Below are positions 44,216 through 53,772 of a stretch of 64,000 nucleotides of DNA, piece by piece. The stretch spans positions 248,001 through 312,000 of the forward strand of contig NZ_FWXS01000003.1 of assembly GCF_900176425.1 (NCBI RefSeq), given 5' to 3'. Numbering within the stretch: the stretch's first letter is position 1; every line of letters starts with the position of its first letter. The notes below the pieces were generated by a model, which saw only the letters and a program-made list of their open reading frames with translations, was not told the origin of the DNA and searched no databases. Position numbers and translations under genes: made by a program. The DNA comes from Moheibacter sediminis. GTDB taxonomy: Bacteria; Bacteroidota; Bacteroidia; Flavobacteriales; Weeksellaceae.

Positions 44216-45991
44216 ATGTCATACGAAGAAAATGAAGTTCTGAAACGTCTGCCCGAACACCTTAAACAATTTATCAATAACCAAGATTATAATTCATATA
44301 CGCCTGTTGATCAAGCGGTTTGGCGTTATGTGATGCGTAAAAATGTAGATTATTTGAAGCAGGTTGCGCACGGAAGTTATGTGGAGGGATTGCAAAAAAC
44401 CGGAATTTCTACCGAAAATATTCCGAGTATGTATGGTATGAACCGTATTCTGAAAGACATTGGATGGGCTGCCGTTGCGGTGGATGGATTCATCCCGCCG
44501 ACAGCTTTTATGGAATTTCAGGCTTACAATGTTTTGGTGATCGCACAAGATATCCGCCAGATTGAAAACATGGAATATACACCAGCTCCCGACATCATTC
44601 ACGAATCTGCAGGTCACGCACCGATTATAGCCAATCCTGAATATGCGGAGTATTTAAGAAGATTCGGTGAGATTGGAAGCAAAGCGATTTCCTCTTCACT
44701 CGATTATGAAATGTATGAAGCGATTCGCCATTTGTCTATCGTAAAAGAAGACCGTGATAGCGACCCGAAAGTGATTGACATTGCCAATCAGCGTGTTTTG
44801 GATTTGCAGAATTCAATGACGGAATTGTCTGAAATGGCAAAAATCAGAAATTTACATTGGTGGACAGTTGAGTATGGCTTGATTGGAACTTTAGAAAATC
44901 CAAAAATTTATGGAGCGGGATTGCTTTCTTCGATTGGTGAAAGTAAATGGTGCATGGGAACTGAAGTAAAAAAAATGCCTTATGATCTTTCTGCTGCGGA
45001 AGTTTCTTTTGATATTACGCAGCCACAGCCGCAATTGTTTGTCACGCCGGATTTTTCACATTTGAATTTTGTGTTGGAACAATTTGCCAATAAAATGGGA
45101 TTGAGAAAAGGTGGAACGGAAGGAATCGAACAATTAATTGAATCTAAAAATTTAGGAACAATTGAATACAATACAGGAATTCAGGTTTCAGGATTTTTCA
45201 AAAGAGTAATTACGGACAATCATGGAAATCCGGTTTACGTTCAAACGGAAGGAAAAACTGCTTTGTCTTACCACGAAAAAGAATTAATCGGTCACGGAGC
45301 CACTTATCATTCAGAAGGATTTGGCTCGCCAATCGGTAAGTTGAAAAATATAAATATTGCGATTGAAAACATGTCGCCCAACGACTTGGAAGCCTACAAA
45401 ATCAAAGAAGGCAATATGACCAAATTGGAATTTGAAGGTGGAATTACTGTGGAAGGCGAAGTCATCACCGGAGCACGCAACCGAAAAGGAAAAGTACTTT
45501 TGATTTCATTCAAAAATTGTACGGTGAAACATTATGATGAAATCTTATTTCATCCGGATTGGGGCGTTTATGACATGGCGATTGGCAAAACGATTGTGGC
45601 GGCTTATGCCGGCCCGGCAGATTTTACTTCGTTTGATATGAAAACGCATCATTTGGAATCCAAAGAAAAGAAAACGGAAATAGATTCGAGTGAACAAACA
45701 CTTCGCGATTTGTACCAAAAAGTTCGATTTTTAAGAGAAAACAATTCCGCTTCGGAAAGTATGCTCAATGAGATTTTCCAGAAATTAAAATTGGAATATC
45801 CAGAAGAATGGCTGCTTCCGGTTGAAATTTATGAACTTTCTTATTTGAATAAATATTTAATTCAAAATGAAATTAAAGAATATTTACATTCCTTAATTTC
45901 AAAAAGAAAAGATGTCGCGCATTTGATCGAAGACGGAATTTTCCTTTCTGAAAATCCCGTTATAACTTCACCTGAGCCAATTTCTTTGTGA
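44216..45991 (+). CDS. Long aromatic amino acid hydroxylase (phenylalanine 4-monooxygenase-like)
   Basis: A 591-residue protein whose first 330 residues match biopterin-dependent aromatic amino acid hydroxylases. Iron ligands are H129 and H134 in PDIIHESAGHAP and E219 in WWTVEYGLIG; GLLSSIGESKWCM and VTPDFSHLN follow. The distance from H134 to E219 is 85 residues, against about 41 in bacterial PheH from memory, so a helical insertion sits between the ligands. The C-terminal 260 residues (GFFKRVITDNHGNPVYVQTEG onward) are an extra domain I do not recognise. ATG at 44216 is preferred over GTG at 44213. The last 32 bases overlap the convergent gene. Confidence 0.88.
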   Translation: MSYEENEVLKRLPEHLKQFINNQDYNSYTPVDQAVWRYVMRKNVDYLKQVAHGSYVEGLQKTGISTENIPSMYGMNRILKDIGWAAVAVDGFIPPTAFMEFQAYNVLVIAQDIRQIENMEYTPAPDIIHESAGHAPIIANPEYAEYLRRFGEIGSKAISSSLDYEMYEAIRHLSIVKEDRDSDPKVIDIANQRVLDLQNSMTELSEMAKIRNLHWWTVEYGLIGTLENPKIYGAGLLSSIGESKWCMGTEVKKMPYDLSAAEVSFDITQPQPQLFVTPDFSHLNFVLEQFANKMGLRKGGTEGIEQLIESKNLGTIEYNTGIQVSGFFKRVITDNHGNPVYVQTEGKTALSYHEKELIGHGATYHSEGFGSPIGKLKNINIAIENMSPNDLEAYKIKEGNMTKLEFEGGITVEGEVITGARNRKGKVLLISFKNCTVKHYDEILFHPDWGVYDMAIGKTIVAAYAGPADFTSFDMKTHHLESKEKKTEIDSSEQTLRDLYQKVRFLRENNSASESMLNEIFQKLKLEYPEEWLLPVEIYELSYLNKYLIQNEIKEYLHSLISKRKDVAHLIEDGIFLSENPVITSPEPISL

Positions 45992-46409
45992 CGACATCGG
46001 TAAGTAAACCGCCGAGCCAAGAGAAAAAGAAAAAAACGGGCATGATAGAAAGTTCGTACCAGGTTGGGTGATGCGGTGTGAAAATCACATCGCCCAATGC
46101 AATCAGGAATAGGATGAATCCAACAAATGCAGCGTATGCTTTTTTGGCGCGTTTAACGATAATTGCTGTTACCAATCCACCCACCATCGCACCGATTCCG
46201 CATGAAAAAAGCAATACTGCAAAGAATTCATTTCTGACCTCCTCACTTCTTGCGGCATGTTTGATGACACGGTTCCAGTGTTCATAAGGGAAGCGTATAT
46301 AATCGTATTCGATCCAGTTTTTATCAAGGGTAATTCCCAGCATGATGATTGCCAGAGCGGCAGCCAGACCGAGAATGACCCCAAAAGAATTTCGTAAAAT
46401 GTGAATCAT
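45960..46409 (-). CDS. Four-helix membrane protein of unknown function
   Basis: A 149-residue integral membrane protein with four hydrophobic helices (near residues 9-27, 63-85, 90-107 and 118-140). Between them lie WIEYDYIRFPYEHWNRVI and TPHHPTWYELS. I do not recognise the family. Its end overlaps the hydroxylase gene by 32 bases on the other strand. It lies 3 bases downstream of ridA, so both are likely co-transcribed. Confidence 0.75.
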   Translation of the reverse strand: MIHILRNSFGVILGLAAALAIIMLGITLDKNWIEYDYIRFPYEHWNRVIKHAARSEEVRNEFFAVLLFSCGIGAMVGGLVTAIIVKRAKKAYAAFVGFILFLIALGDVIFTPHHPTWYELSIMPVFFFFSWLGGLLTDVVTKKLAQVKL

Positions 46410-46412
46410 CTT

Positions 46413-46793
46413 TTATAAGTGAGCAATCATTGAAATTTCAACATTTACATTTTTTGGCAATTTTGAAACTTGAACGGTTTCACGTGCCGGATAATTTCCT
46501 GCTTCGAAATAAGAAGCATAAATTTCATTTACCAAAGCAAAATCATCCATGTTTTTCAAGAAAATACTTGTTTTTACAGCATTTGAAAAAGTTGCCCCTG
46601 CTTCTTCCAAAATTGCTTTCAGATTTTTCATTACCTGATGCGCTTCTTCGCCTACGCCGCCTGTAACGATTTCTCCCGTTTCCGGATCGGCAGGAATTTG
46701 ACCTGAAATAAACAATAAATTATTGATAGAAACTGCTTGGCTATATGGTCCGATGGCTTGTGGTGCTTTTGTAGTGTTGATTGTATTTTTCAT
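46413..46793 (-). CDS. ridA: RidA family enamine/imine deaminase
   Basis: A 126-residue RidA (YjgF) protein that hydrolyses reactive 2-aminoacrylate and related imines from PLP enzymes. The motifs are IGPYSQAVSINNLLFISGQIP, ETGEIVTGG, QVMKNLKAILEEAG and YPARETVQVSKLPKNVNVEI, with the conserved Arg of PARETV. A TATATTTG -7 element lies upstream (46818 to 46811, minus strand). Confidence 0.95.
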   Translation of the reverse strand: MKNTINTTKAPQAIGPYSQAVSINNLLFISGQIPADPETGEIVTGGVGEEAHQVMKNLKAILEEAGATFSNAVKTSIFLKNMDDFALVNEIYASYFEAGNYPARETVQVSKLPKNVNVEISMIAHL

Positions 46794-46826
46794 TTAGTTT
46801 TTTTCTTTTGCAAATATATTGAACTT

Positions 46827-49421
46827 TTAGAAGTTCGATTGATTGATTAACTGAGAAGATCTGTCGTCGTACTTAACCGCATCACTCAAAATGCTTGCTT
46901 TGATTCCGATAAAGAAATTCCATGTTTTGTATTGTCCAAAAGGAACCCACGAAAAAGTCAAGTTGAAACTTCGTAAATCCCTTGTGAAATTAAATGTAGC
47001 CTGAGAAAATCTTTGCGAAACAAAATCATATGAAGTATTGGTTGATAAACTCCAGTATGGCGATGGCGAAATCGCTGCATTGATACCTAAAACGGTATTG
47101 TTTGTCCCCACTAAGGTATTGTCTTTTATGTAACTGTGATTTAATGATAATCCTAATTTCCAAGGAATTGTAAAGTGAGCGTAATCATAGTCGTCAAAAT
47201 AGAAATTTTCGTTTCTGACGCTTCCTCGTTTTTTATATTTTTTTGAATCCATTTCTCCTCCACCAAAAGTTTTGTTGTCGAAGTTGTAACCAAAATTTAC
47301 ATTGTATCCTGTCAATCGGAATGCGCCTATTTTGTCAATTTCCGTACCTCTTGTGGAACCATCTTCAAATACAATTTTATAGGGGCTGAAACTTGCTCTG
47401 AACTGTAAATTGAATTGGTCAAATAATCTGGTCATTCCTGAAACGCTGATATCGCCCATTTTGAATGATTCGGCAGCTAAATTATAAGAAGAACTGATGT
47501 CGAGATATTCAAAAATTTTGATTTTTTTAAACCCTGTAGAATCTGATTTTGAACGAACTTTCATTTCGAGATTATTTCTCAAGCTGAAATTCAATCCTGC
47601 ATTTTGACCCCGGCTTGGTGGTGCAAACGCGCCATTGTCAAATCTTGAGTAGATGACCCTTTTTCCATCTGCACCTCTGTATGTGGTGTAGTATCCCCAT
47701 TCTTCAGCTCCGAAATCCGGTCTGTAACTAAATCCAACTGTTGGAGATATCACGTGTCTGATTCCTTTGATGGTGGCGTTTTCATTTTTGGAAATGTAAG
47801 TTCCGTACAAATTGGTACTGACGCTGGTTCCCATGTTAAATTCGCGGTAAGCATCAAAGCCATTTATGTTGGTGTCCACAATTTTCCTTTCTTCAAAATC
47901 GTATCTTCTGTCGATTGTCTTTAGTGCCCAAACTTCATCATAGCCCGCACTGAAGCTCACCGGAAAATAGCTTCCCAATGTTACACCTGTATTTAAAGTT
48001 ACGGCATGTTTTGCACCATTTTTTGCATTGTCCCACATACGGCTTGTAAAGGCCTCTTCTTCTGTTGTGTTGATGCTGTTGATTACATTTAAATTATATC
48101 CGACTGCAAGGTTGTTTAATAAACCTTTTTTACTTCCTACTTTTGGTGCAAAAGGATAAATCCTGCTCATGTTGAAAGTAAGCTGAGGTAATGTGAATAG
48201 CATATCTCCTGTGTTGAAATTCAAATTGTTATTAGCAGTGACTGCTAACGAAAAAGGAGAATTTGGAAATATTTTATTAATTGAAATAGATGAACTGCTA
48301 TTATTGTCATAAATATTTCCGTTTATGATATTATTGTTGTTGATACCATCGCGGTAAAACGTTGAACTTCTATAGTTAATACCAATGTTAAATGTTAAGT
48401 TAGGATTTGCTTTTGCGTCTTGTGAATGGTTCCATGTCAAAGCATAGGTGGTTGACTTGCTGTAGTTGTCCAGTCCTTTGATTCCGGTAACTCGGTTTTG
48501 GTAGTCAAACGCAAAACTACCATTGAATCGGTATTTTTTTCGGTAAGCTGATGCAGCTCTTACCTGCCAGCTTCCTTTGGTATACAATCCTCCTGTAACC
48601 GCTAAGTCGAGATAATCACCGATGGGTAAATAAAATCCCATTCCCTCCAAAAAGAAACCTACATCGGTTCTTTCTCCAAATGAAGGGATAATGATTCCCG
48701 CACTTCTTGTATCGCCCATTGGTAAATAAGCAAAAGGTAAAGTCAGTGGAGTAGGAACATCATAAATCCTCATATTGATTGGACCGGTAATCATGACTTT
48801 ATTTTTTTTGCCATCGATAAATTTTGCACGGCTGGCTCTCAAAACATAATCCGGTTCTTCTGTCTTCCTTTCGATAAAATAAGTATCTGTCGTATAATCA
48901 GCACCACGAATGTACATCAAACTGTCGTTGGCACGTTTTACACGGTTTCCGACCAGAACACCTTCGCCTTCATTGATTCTTACATTGTAAGCAACGCCCA
49001 CTTTTGTTTTGAAATTGACTTTGAAACTGTGCTGTTCGTATTCTTTTCCGGCCTGTTTGAAAATCGTAGGTTCTATGATCATTCCGGTAGAATCACGTTT
49101 TCCATCTGCGTAAACATCACCCGTTTCCCAATTGATTTCAACATAATCTGCACGGATTTCCATGTCGGTATAATTCACTACGGCATTTCGCATGAGGTAA
49201 CTCATTTTTTTTCTCCACTCGTGAATCTGGTCATCAGAATTATAAGCCAATACATCTTCTAAGCGTTCTTCTCGCTGAACGGTATCAATTTTGATAGAGT
49301 CAACAGCAATAACCGAACTGTCACTCACGTTTTGATTAGGTTCAATTTGTGAAAACACCCAACTGTTAATAAACAGTAGAAAAAATAATACAATTACGTA
49401 TTTAAATACTCTTTTATACAA
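46827..49421 (-). CDS. lptD: LPS assembly outer-membrane protein LptD (Bacteroidota type)
   Basis: An 864-residue outer membrane protein. After a signal sequence (VIVLFFLLFINSWVFSQ) comes an OstA-like periplasmic beta-jellyroll (NYTDMEIRADYVEINWETGDVYADG, about 75-200), then a large beta-barrel with many aromatic-ended strands up to the C-terminus. LptD places lipopolysaccharide in the outer leaflet. The jellyroll keeps the typical alternating pattern; the inter-domain cysteines of enterobacterial LptD are not evident. It is divergent from the amidase gene, with both -7 elements in the 61-base gap. Confidence 0.88.
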   Translation of the reverse strand: MYKRVFKYVIVLFFLLFINSWVFSQIEPNQNVSDSSVIAVDSIKIDTVQREERLEDVLAYNSDDQIHEWRKKMSYLMRNAVVNYTDMEIRADYVEINWETGDVYADGKRDSTGMIIEPTIFKQAGKEYEQHSFKVNFKTKVGVAYNVRINEGEGVLVGNRVKRANDSLMYIRGADYTTDTYFIERKTEEPDYVLRASRAKFIDGKKNKVMITGPINMRIYDVPTPLTLPFAYLPMGDTRSAGIIIPSFGERTDVGFFLEGMGFYLPIGDYLDLAVTGGLYTKGSWQVRAASAYRKKYRFNGSFAFDYQNRVTGIKGLDNYSKSTTYALTWNHSQDAKANPNLTFNIGINYRSSTFYRDGINNNNIINGNIYDNNSSSSISINKIFPNSPFSLAVTANNNLNFNTGDMLFTLPQLTFNMSRIYPFAPKVGSKKGLLNNLAVGYNLNVINSINTTEEEAFTSRMWDNAKNGAKHAVTLNTGVTLGSYFPVSFSAGYDEVWALKTIDRRYDFEERKIVDTNINGFDAYREFNMGTSVSTNLYGTYISKNENATIKGIRHVISPTVGFSYRPDFGAEEWGYYTTYRGADGKRVIYSRFDNGAFAPPSRGQNAGLNFSLRNNLEMKVRSKSDSTGFKKIKIFEYLDISSSYNLAAESFKMGDISVSGMTRLFDQFNLQFRASFSPYKIVFEDGSTRGTEIDKIGAFRLTGYNVNFGYNFDNKTFGGGEMDSKKYKKRGSVRNENFYFDDYDYAHFTIPWKLGLSLNHSYIKDNTLVGTNNTVLGINAAISPSPYWSLSTNTSYDFVSQRFSQATFNFTRDLRSFNLTFSWVPFGQYKTWNFFIGIKASILSDAVKYDDRSSQLINQSNF

Positions 49422-49432
49422 GTAATAAAACT

Positions 49433-49461
49433 TATTTTTGCGCTAAATTGGGTCAAAAGTA
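49433..49461. promoter_or_regulatory. Divergent -7 elements between lptD and amidase
   Basis: TATTTTTG on the plus strand (49433-49440) points to the amidase gene and TACTTTTG on the minus strand (49461 to 49454) to lptD. Neither has an obvious -33 box. Confidence 0.4.
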
Positions 49462-49482
49462 ATCAAAAAATGTGGCTGTAGT

Positions 49483-50787
49483 ATGAGATTAACAATGATT
49501 AACAAACAAATTTTTTTTAGTACACTCTTCTTCCTTTTATTCATAGGGAATTCATTCGCTCAAAAAAAGCAAAATTTCGTAATTGTAATCGATGCCGGAC
49601 ACGGTGGGAAAGACTCCGGAGCCAAGGGTGTAGTGGAAAACGAAAAAGATATTGTACTAGATGTTTCGCTTCAGGTCGGTAAATTAATCGAAAAAAAATA
49701 CAAAGATGTAAAAGTGGTTTATACCAGAACTACCGATGTCTTTTTGGAATTATATGAAAGAGCCTCTATTGCCAATAAAAATCACGCAAATTTATTTATA
49801 TCCATCCATTGTAATTCAGCAAAAAACAACAGTGCTTACGGTTCGGAAACCTATGTGATGGGTATGCGTCGAATGCAGGATAATATTGAGGTTTCGCAGC
49901 GTGAAAACAACGTAATTCTTTTGGAAGATAACCAGGAACGTTACCAGAGATTTAATCCAAACGATCCTGAAGCGGTTATAGCATTTGAGATTATGCACTC
50001 TGCATACCAAGGACAAAGCATCAGATTTGCCCAATTGGTGGAAAATGAATTTGTGAAAAATGGTCGTTCAAGCCGCGGTGTGAAACAAAATATTTTTCAC
50101 GTTCTCAGAGAAAATGCCTCTCCTTCAGTTTTGATTGAATTGGGATTTATCAATAATTATGACGAAGGAACTTACCTCGCAAGTTCAAAAGGAAAAGAAG
50201 AAATGTCAGAAGCGATTTTGAAAGCTTTTGATGTTTATAAAAAAGAATACGACAGCAAAAGCGGAATTGGCGAAGAAGTTGTCGAAGAAAAACCAAAAGA
50301 AGTTGAGAAACCGGTTCCCGGAAAAACATTCAAGATTCAGTTTTTGGTTTCGAAAAATAAATATTCTGCAAGTGCAGCACAATTGAAAGGTTTGACGGGT
50401 GTCGAAATTGTGCAGACCGGAGATACTTACAAATATTATTACGGCAATACGAATATGGCGTCTGAGCGTGATGAATTGCTTGAGCTGGTCAAAAGAAAAG
50501 GCTTTAAAGATGCTTTTGTTGCAGAATTTACAAACAATGAAAAGCTTCAGGGAAAACAGAATTACCGCATTCAATTCCTTACTTCCAATCAGAAATACAG
50601 AGACAAAGACCAGAAATTTGCCGGCTTGAAAAATGTGTTGCGAATCAAAGATGGTAAGTTGTATAAATATTTCCATGGTTCCGAGAAAACCTATGATGCA
50701 GCGCAAAACACTTTGAAACAAGTTCAGGACAAAGGATTCAAAAATGCGTTCGTAGTTACCTTTGACGGAGAAAAAATAATTGAGTAA
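49483..50787 (+). CDS. N-acetylmuramoyl-L-alanine amidase with two SPOR-like repeats
   Basis: A 434-residue periplasmic amidase that cleaves the stem peptide from muramic acid during cell separation. The signal peptide (IFFSTLFFLLFIGNSFAQ) is followed by an Amidase_3 domain with zinc ligands in IDAGHGGKDSGAKG, the Glu of NEKDIVLD and SIHCNSA, and the catalytic Glu in VLIELGFINN. After an acidic linker (EEVVEEKPKEVEKP) come two similar repeats, FKIQFLVSKNKYSASAAQLK and YRIQFLTSNQKYRDKDQKF, which look like SPOR-type septal peptidoglycan-binding domains. The first ATG at 49483 and another at 49495 are both possible. Confidence 0.92.
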   Translation: MRLTMINKQIFFSTLFFLLFIGNSFAQKKQNFVIVIDAGHGGKDSGAKGVVENEKDIVLDVSLQVGKLIEKKYKDVKVVYTRTTDVFLELYERASIANKNHANLFISIHCNSAKNNSAYGSETYVMGMRRMQDNIEVSQRENNVILLEDNQERYQRFNPNDPEAVIAFEIMHSAYQGQSIRFAQLVENEFVKNGRSSRGVKQNIFHVLRENASPSVLIELGFINNYDEGTYLASSKGKEEMSEAILKAFDVYKKEYDSKSGIGEEVVEEKPKEVEKPVPGKTFKIQFLVSKNKYSASAAQLKGLTGVEIVQTGDTYKYYYGNTNMASERDELLELVKRKGFKDAFVAEFTNNEKLQGKQNYRIQFLTSNQKYRDKDQKFAGLKNVLRIKDGKLYKYFHGSEKTYDAAQNTLKQVQDKGFKNAFVVTFDGEKIIE

Positions 50788-50835
50788 TTTCTACTGAAAC
50801 ACTTTTCCATTAAGAATCTTTGGTTTTTTTTGGCA

Positions 50836-50864
50836 TTTGTTTTGTATAAATTACCCTACTTTTG
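50836..50864 (+). promoter_or_regulatory. Promoter of the MlaD-like gene (TTTG-N17-TACTTTTG)
   Basis: TTTG at 50836-50839 and TACTTTTG at 50857-50864 are 17 bases apart. A start near 50868 fits translation from the ATG at 50881 and not from an upstream codon. Confidence 0.6.
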
Positions 50865-50880
50865 CATCAAAATTTCGAGA

Positions 50881-51840
50881 ATGAGAATTTCCAAAGAAGT
50901 GAAGACAGGCGTTGTAGTAATTCTTACATTGGTAGGATTTTATTCTCTTTTTAATTTTCTAAAAGGAAAAAATTTATTTGCTTCCGGCAATACCTACTAT
51001 GTAAAATACGATGATGTGAGCGGTCTTGCTCCTTCAAAACCTGTTTCTGTAAATGGGTTGAGAGTGGGGCGTGTGGACGAAATCAAAATCATGGACAAAC
51101 AGTCGCCGATTTATTTCGTTGTGAAAATTTCATTAGAAAGAGACATTGATTTCTCTAAAAATACAGTTGCTGAAATCTACGAACCAGGACTTATGTCCGG
51201 TCCGGAAATCAGACTTTTATTGGATTATAAAGGTCCTAAAGCACGGAATGAAGATACTCTTCGTCCTTTGGTAAAGCCATCTTTGACTTCTATGTTTTCG
51301 AAAGAATTGGAACCAACCAAAAGAAAAATAGATTCCTTATTGGTTTCGGTTAATTCGACCATGATGAGTGTTGATAAGCTTTTGGACGAAGAAAACAGAC
51401 AAAGTTTGAAAAATGTATTGAGGAATTTAGATGCAACTTTGGTTACATTTAACGGAACTGCACAATCAATTACCAGAACTTCTGACAATGCCAATTCATT
51501 GATTATTGATAATAAAGCCCAATTGAAAAATACATTGGCTTCTGCTGAACAAGCAATCGCTAAGTTTGGGACAATGGCAGACAAGATTAATAATTTAGAA
51601 TTAGAAAAAATTATTAAAAATTTCGAAGAAGCATCTGTCAATCTAAACACAGTTTTAGCGAAGGTAAACAGTGGCGAAGGCACGCTGGGCGCGATGATGA
51701 ACGATAAGCAGCTTTACGATAATTTGATTCAGACTTCAAAAACGCTTGATGCATTGCTTTTAGATCTCAAGGAAAATCCAAACAGATATGTACAATTTTC
51801 TATCTTTGGGAAAAAGCAGAAACCCACAGAAGAAAAGTAA
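50881..51840 (+). CDS. MlaD/MCE family lipid-transport protein
   Basis: A 319-residue MCE-domain protein with one N-terminal membrane anchor (VKTGVVVILTLVGFYSLFNF) and the MCE core YYVKYDDVSGLAPSKPVSVN...GLRVGRVDEIKI (about 35-120). The C-terminal 190 residues are helical (coiled-coil-like; TLASAEQAIAKFGTMADKIN) and probably oligomerise. MCE proteins shuttle phospholipids between membranes with an ABC transporter, but none is visible here. The start is placed at 50881 because of the promoter just upstream. Confidence 0.9.
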   Translation: MRISKEVKTGVVVILTLVGFYSLFNFLKGKNLFASGNTYYVKYDDVSGLAPSKPVSVNGLRVGRVDEIKIMDKQSPIYFVVKISLERDIDFSKNTVAEIYEPGLMSGPEIRLLLDYKGPKARNEDTLRPLVKPSLTSMFSKELEPTKRKIDSLLVSVNSTMMSVDKLLDEENRQSLKNVLRNLDATLVTFNGTAQSITRTSDNANSLIIDNKAQLKNTLASAEQAIAKFGTMADKINNLELEKIIKNFEEASVNLNTVLAKVNSGEGTLGAMMNDKQLYDNLIQTSKTLDALLLDLKENPNRYVQFSIFGKKQKPTEEK

Positions 51841-51930
51841 ACTGCTTTAAAAGTATTAATGATTTTTTTGCAATTAAAAGCCCTTTGATAAAGAGTCAAT
51901 TACAAAAAATTTAAATAGGTATTATACCTT

Positions 51931-53262
51931 ATGCAGTACATAGACAACATTATTTTTACAATTTTATTGATTGCGGCCATTTGGTTTTTCAGCAAAAATG
52001 TAGGAAAACTGATTCGCAACATCAAATTAGGCAAACCCAATACCCGTTTTGATCGCCCGGCAGACCGTTGGCGAACCATGGCGAGAGTAGCATTGGGACA
52101 AGGTAAAATGGGCGTTCGTCCGATTCCAGCAATCTTACACGGATTTGTTTACGTAGGATTTTTACTCATAAACATCGAAGTTTTAGAAATTCTCATTGAT
52201 GGAATTTTTGGAAGCCACCGTGTCTTGAGTTTCATGGGAGGTTTTTACAATGGGATGATTGGATTCTTTGAAATCCTCGCATTGCTGACATTGGTTTCAT
52301 GTGTCATTTTCCTTATCAGAAGAAATGTTATCAAAGTAAAACGTTTCCTCAACCGCGAAATCAAAGGTTGGCCCAAAAGTGATGCAAACTACATCCTTTA
52401 CATGGAAATTGCTTTCATGGTAGCTTTACTGACCATGAACGGTGCCGATTCACTTTTGCAGCAAACGGGAAGTGCACATTACAGCGAAGCGGGTGGATTC
52501 CCGATCAGCAGCTGGCTGACAGCTCCATTGTTAAGTGGTTTAAGCGAATCAAGTTTAATTTTGGTGGAAAGAATTGCATGGTGGTTTCACATCATAGGGA
52601 TTTTGTTCTTCCTTAATTATTTATATTATTCTAAACATTTACACATCATATTGGCGTTTCCAAATACTTATTTCTCCAAGTTAAAACCAAAAGGAGAATT
52701 CAATAATTTGGAATCAGTGACACGTGAAGTAAAATTGATGATGGATCCCAATGCAGATCCGTTTGCTGTACCGGCAGCGGATGCTGTGCCGGCAGAACCT
52801 GAAACATTTGGTGCAAAAGATATTTTTGATTTGAATCAAGTTCAATTATTAAATGCTTATACGTGTACCGAATGTGGTCGTTGTACGGCAGAATGTCCGG
52901 CAAATATCACAGGGAAATTGCTTTCTCCTCGTAAAATCATGATGGATACCCGTGACCGAATTGAAGATATAAGCAAAATTTTGGACGAAAAAGGGAAGTG
53001 GGAAGATGACGGAAAAACATTGGTTCACGATTATATAAAACCGGAAGAATTATGGGCTTGTACAACTTGTAATGCTTGTACGCAGGCTTGTCCGATTAAT
53101 ATCGATCCGCTTTCAATCATCATGGATTTGAGAAGGTATTTGGTGATGGAGCAGTCTGCTGCACCTCAGGAATTAAATCTCATGATGGCAAATGTCGAGA
53201 ACAACAGCGCGCCGTGGCAGTTTAACCAACAGGATAGACTGAACTGGGCAGAAAAAGATTAG
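51931..53262 (+). CDS. Heterodisulfide reductase-like membrane Fe-S protein
   Basis: A 443-residue protein with an N-terminal membrane domain of about five helices and a C-terminal ferredoxin-like domain with two [4Fe-4S] motifs: CTECGRCTAECP (C312, C315, C318, C322) and CTTCNACTQACP (C377, C380, C383, C387). It resembles the HdrE/HdrC or NarI-ferredoxin fusion of membrane electron-transfer complexes. The CCG-domain partner is encoded at 54389 with two genes in between. The donor and acceptor are not known; the membrane part suggests quinone contact. Confidence 0.85.
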   Translation: MQYIDNIIFTILLIAAIWFFSKNVGKLIRNIKLGKPNTRFDRPADRWRTMARVALGQGKMGVRPIPAILHGFVYVGFLLINIEVLEILIDGIFGSHRVLSFMGGFYNGMIGFFEILALLTLVSCVIFLIRRNVIKVKRFLNREIKGWPKSDANYILYMEIAFMVALLTMNGADSLLQQTGSAHYSEAGGFPISSWLTAPLLSGLSESSLILVERIAWWFHIIGILFFLNYLYYSKHLHIILAFPNTYFSKLKPKGEFNNLESVTREVKLMMDPNADPFAVPAADAVPAEPETFGAKDIFDLNQVQLLNAYTCTECGRCTAECPANITGKLLSPRKIMMDTRDRIEDISKILDEKGKWEDDGKTLVHDYIKPEELWACTTCNACTQACPINIDPLSIIMDLRRYLVMEQSAAPQELNLMMANVENNSAPWQFNQQDRLNWAEKD

Positions 53263-53323
53263 AACAAACAAAGTGTAAAGTATTCATTACTACCTTAATT
53301 AAAAATTTAAATTAATTAATAGT

Positions 53324-53758
53324 ATGAAAAAAGAAGAAGTAGAAAAATTGTTGCATGAAAAAGTAGAGCAGGGACAGCACGTGAGTCCTGTTTTGCCGGA
53401 AGACATCAAAAACTATCTGATAGATATTGATGGAACTATTTGTGACGATATTCCAAATGAGGAACCGGAGAGAATGCTTACGGCTGAATTGTACCCGGAC
53501 GCTTTGGAAACGCTCAACAAATGGTTTGACGAAGGTCACATCATTACATTTTTCACATCAAGAACAGAAGCGCACAGAGAATATACGGAAATCTGGTTGA
53601 AAAAACACGGATTCAAATACCACGGAATTCTCTTTGGAAAACCGCGTGGAGGAAATTACCACTGGATTGACAACCATTTGGTAAAAGCGACGCGTTACAA
53701 AGGGAGATTTACGGATTTGGTTGACAAAGAAGTGACCATTCAGGTTTTTAATGATTAA
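53324..53758 (+). CDS. HAD-like phosphatase
   Basis: A 144-residue HAD-superfamily protein. The nucleophile motif is IDIDGTICDD (D34, D36), motif II is FFTSRTEAHREYT and a late acidic site is HWIDNH. The N-terminal 30 residues form a helix rich in Glu and Lys. Related flavobacterial proteins are sometimes named phosphoheptose isomerase, which the HAD motifs do not support. The substrate is unknown. It is part of the iron-sulfur gene cluster. Confidence 0.78.
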   Translation: MKKEEVEKLLHEKVEQGQHVSPVLPEDIKNYLIDIDGTICDDIPNEEPERMLTAELYPDALETLNKWFDEGHIITFFTSRTEAHREYTEIWLKKHGFKYHGILFGKPRGGNYHWIDNHLVKATRYKGRFTDLVDKEVTIQVFND

Positions 53759-53772
53759 GAATTAATATTAAA

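Noticed and set aside
50830-50880. 51-base N-terminal extension of the MlaD-like protein
   Set aside because: It spans a -33/-7 promoter; the membrane anchor is correctly placed from the ATG at 50881.
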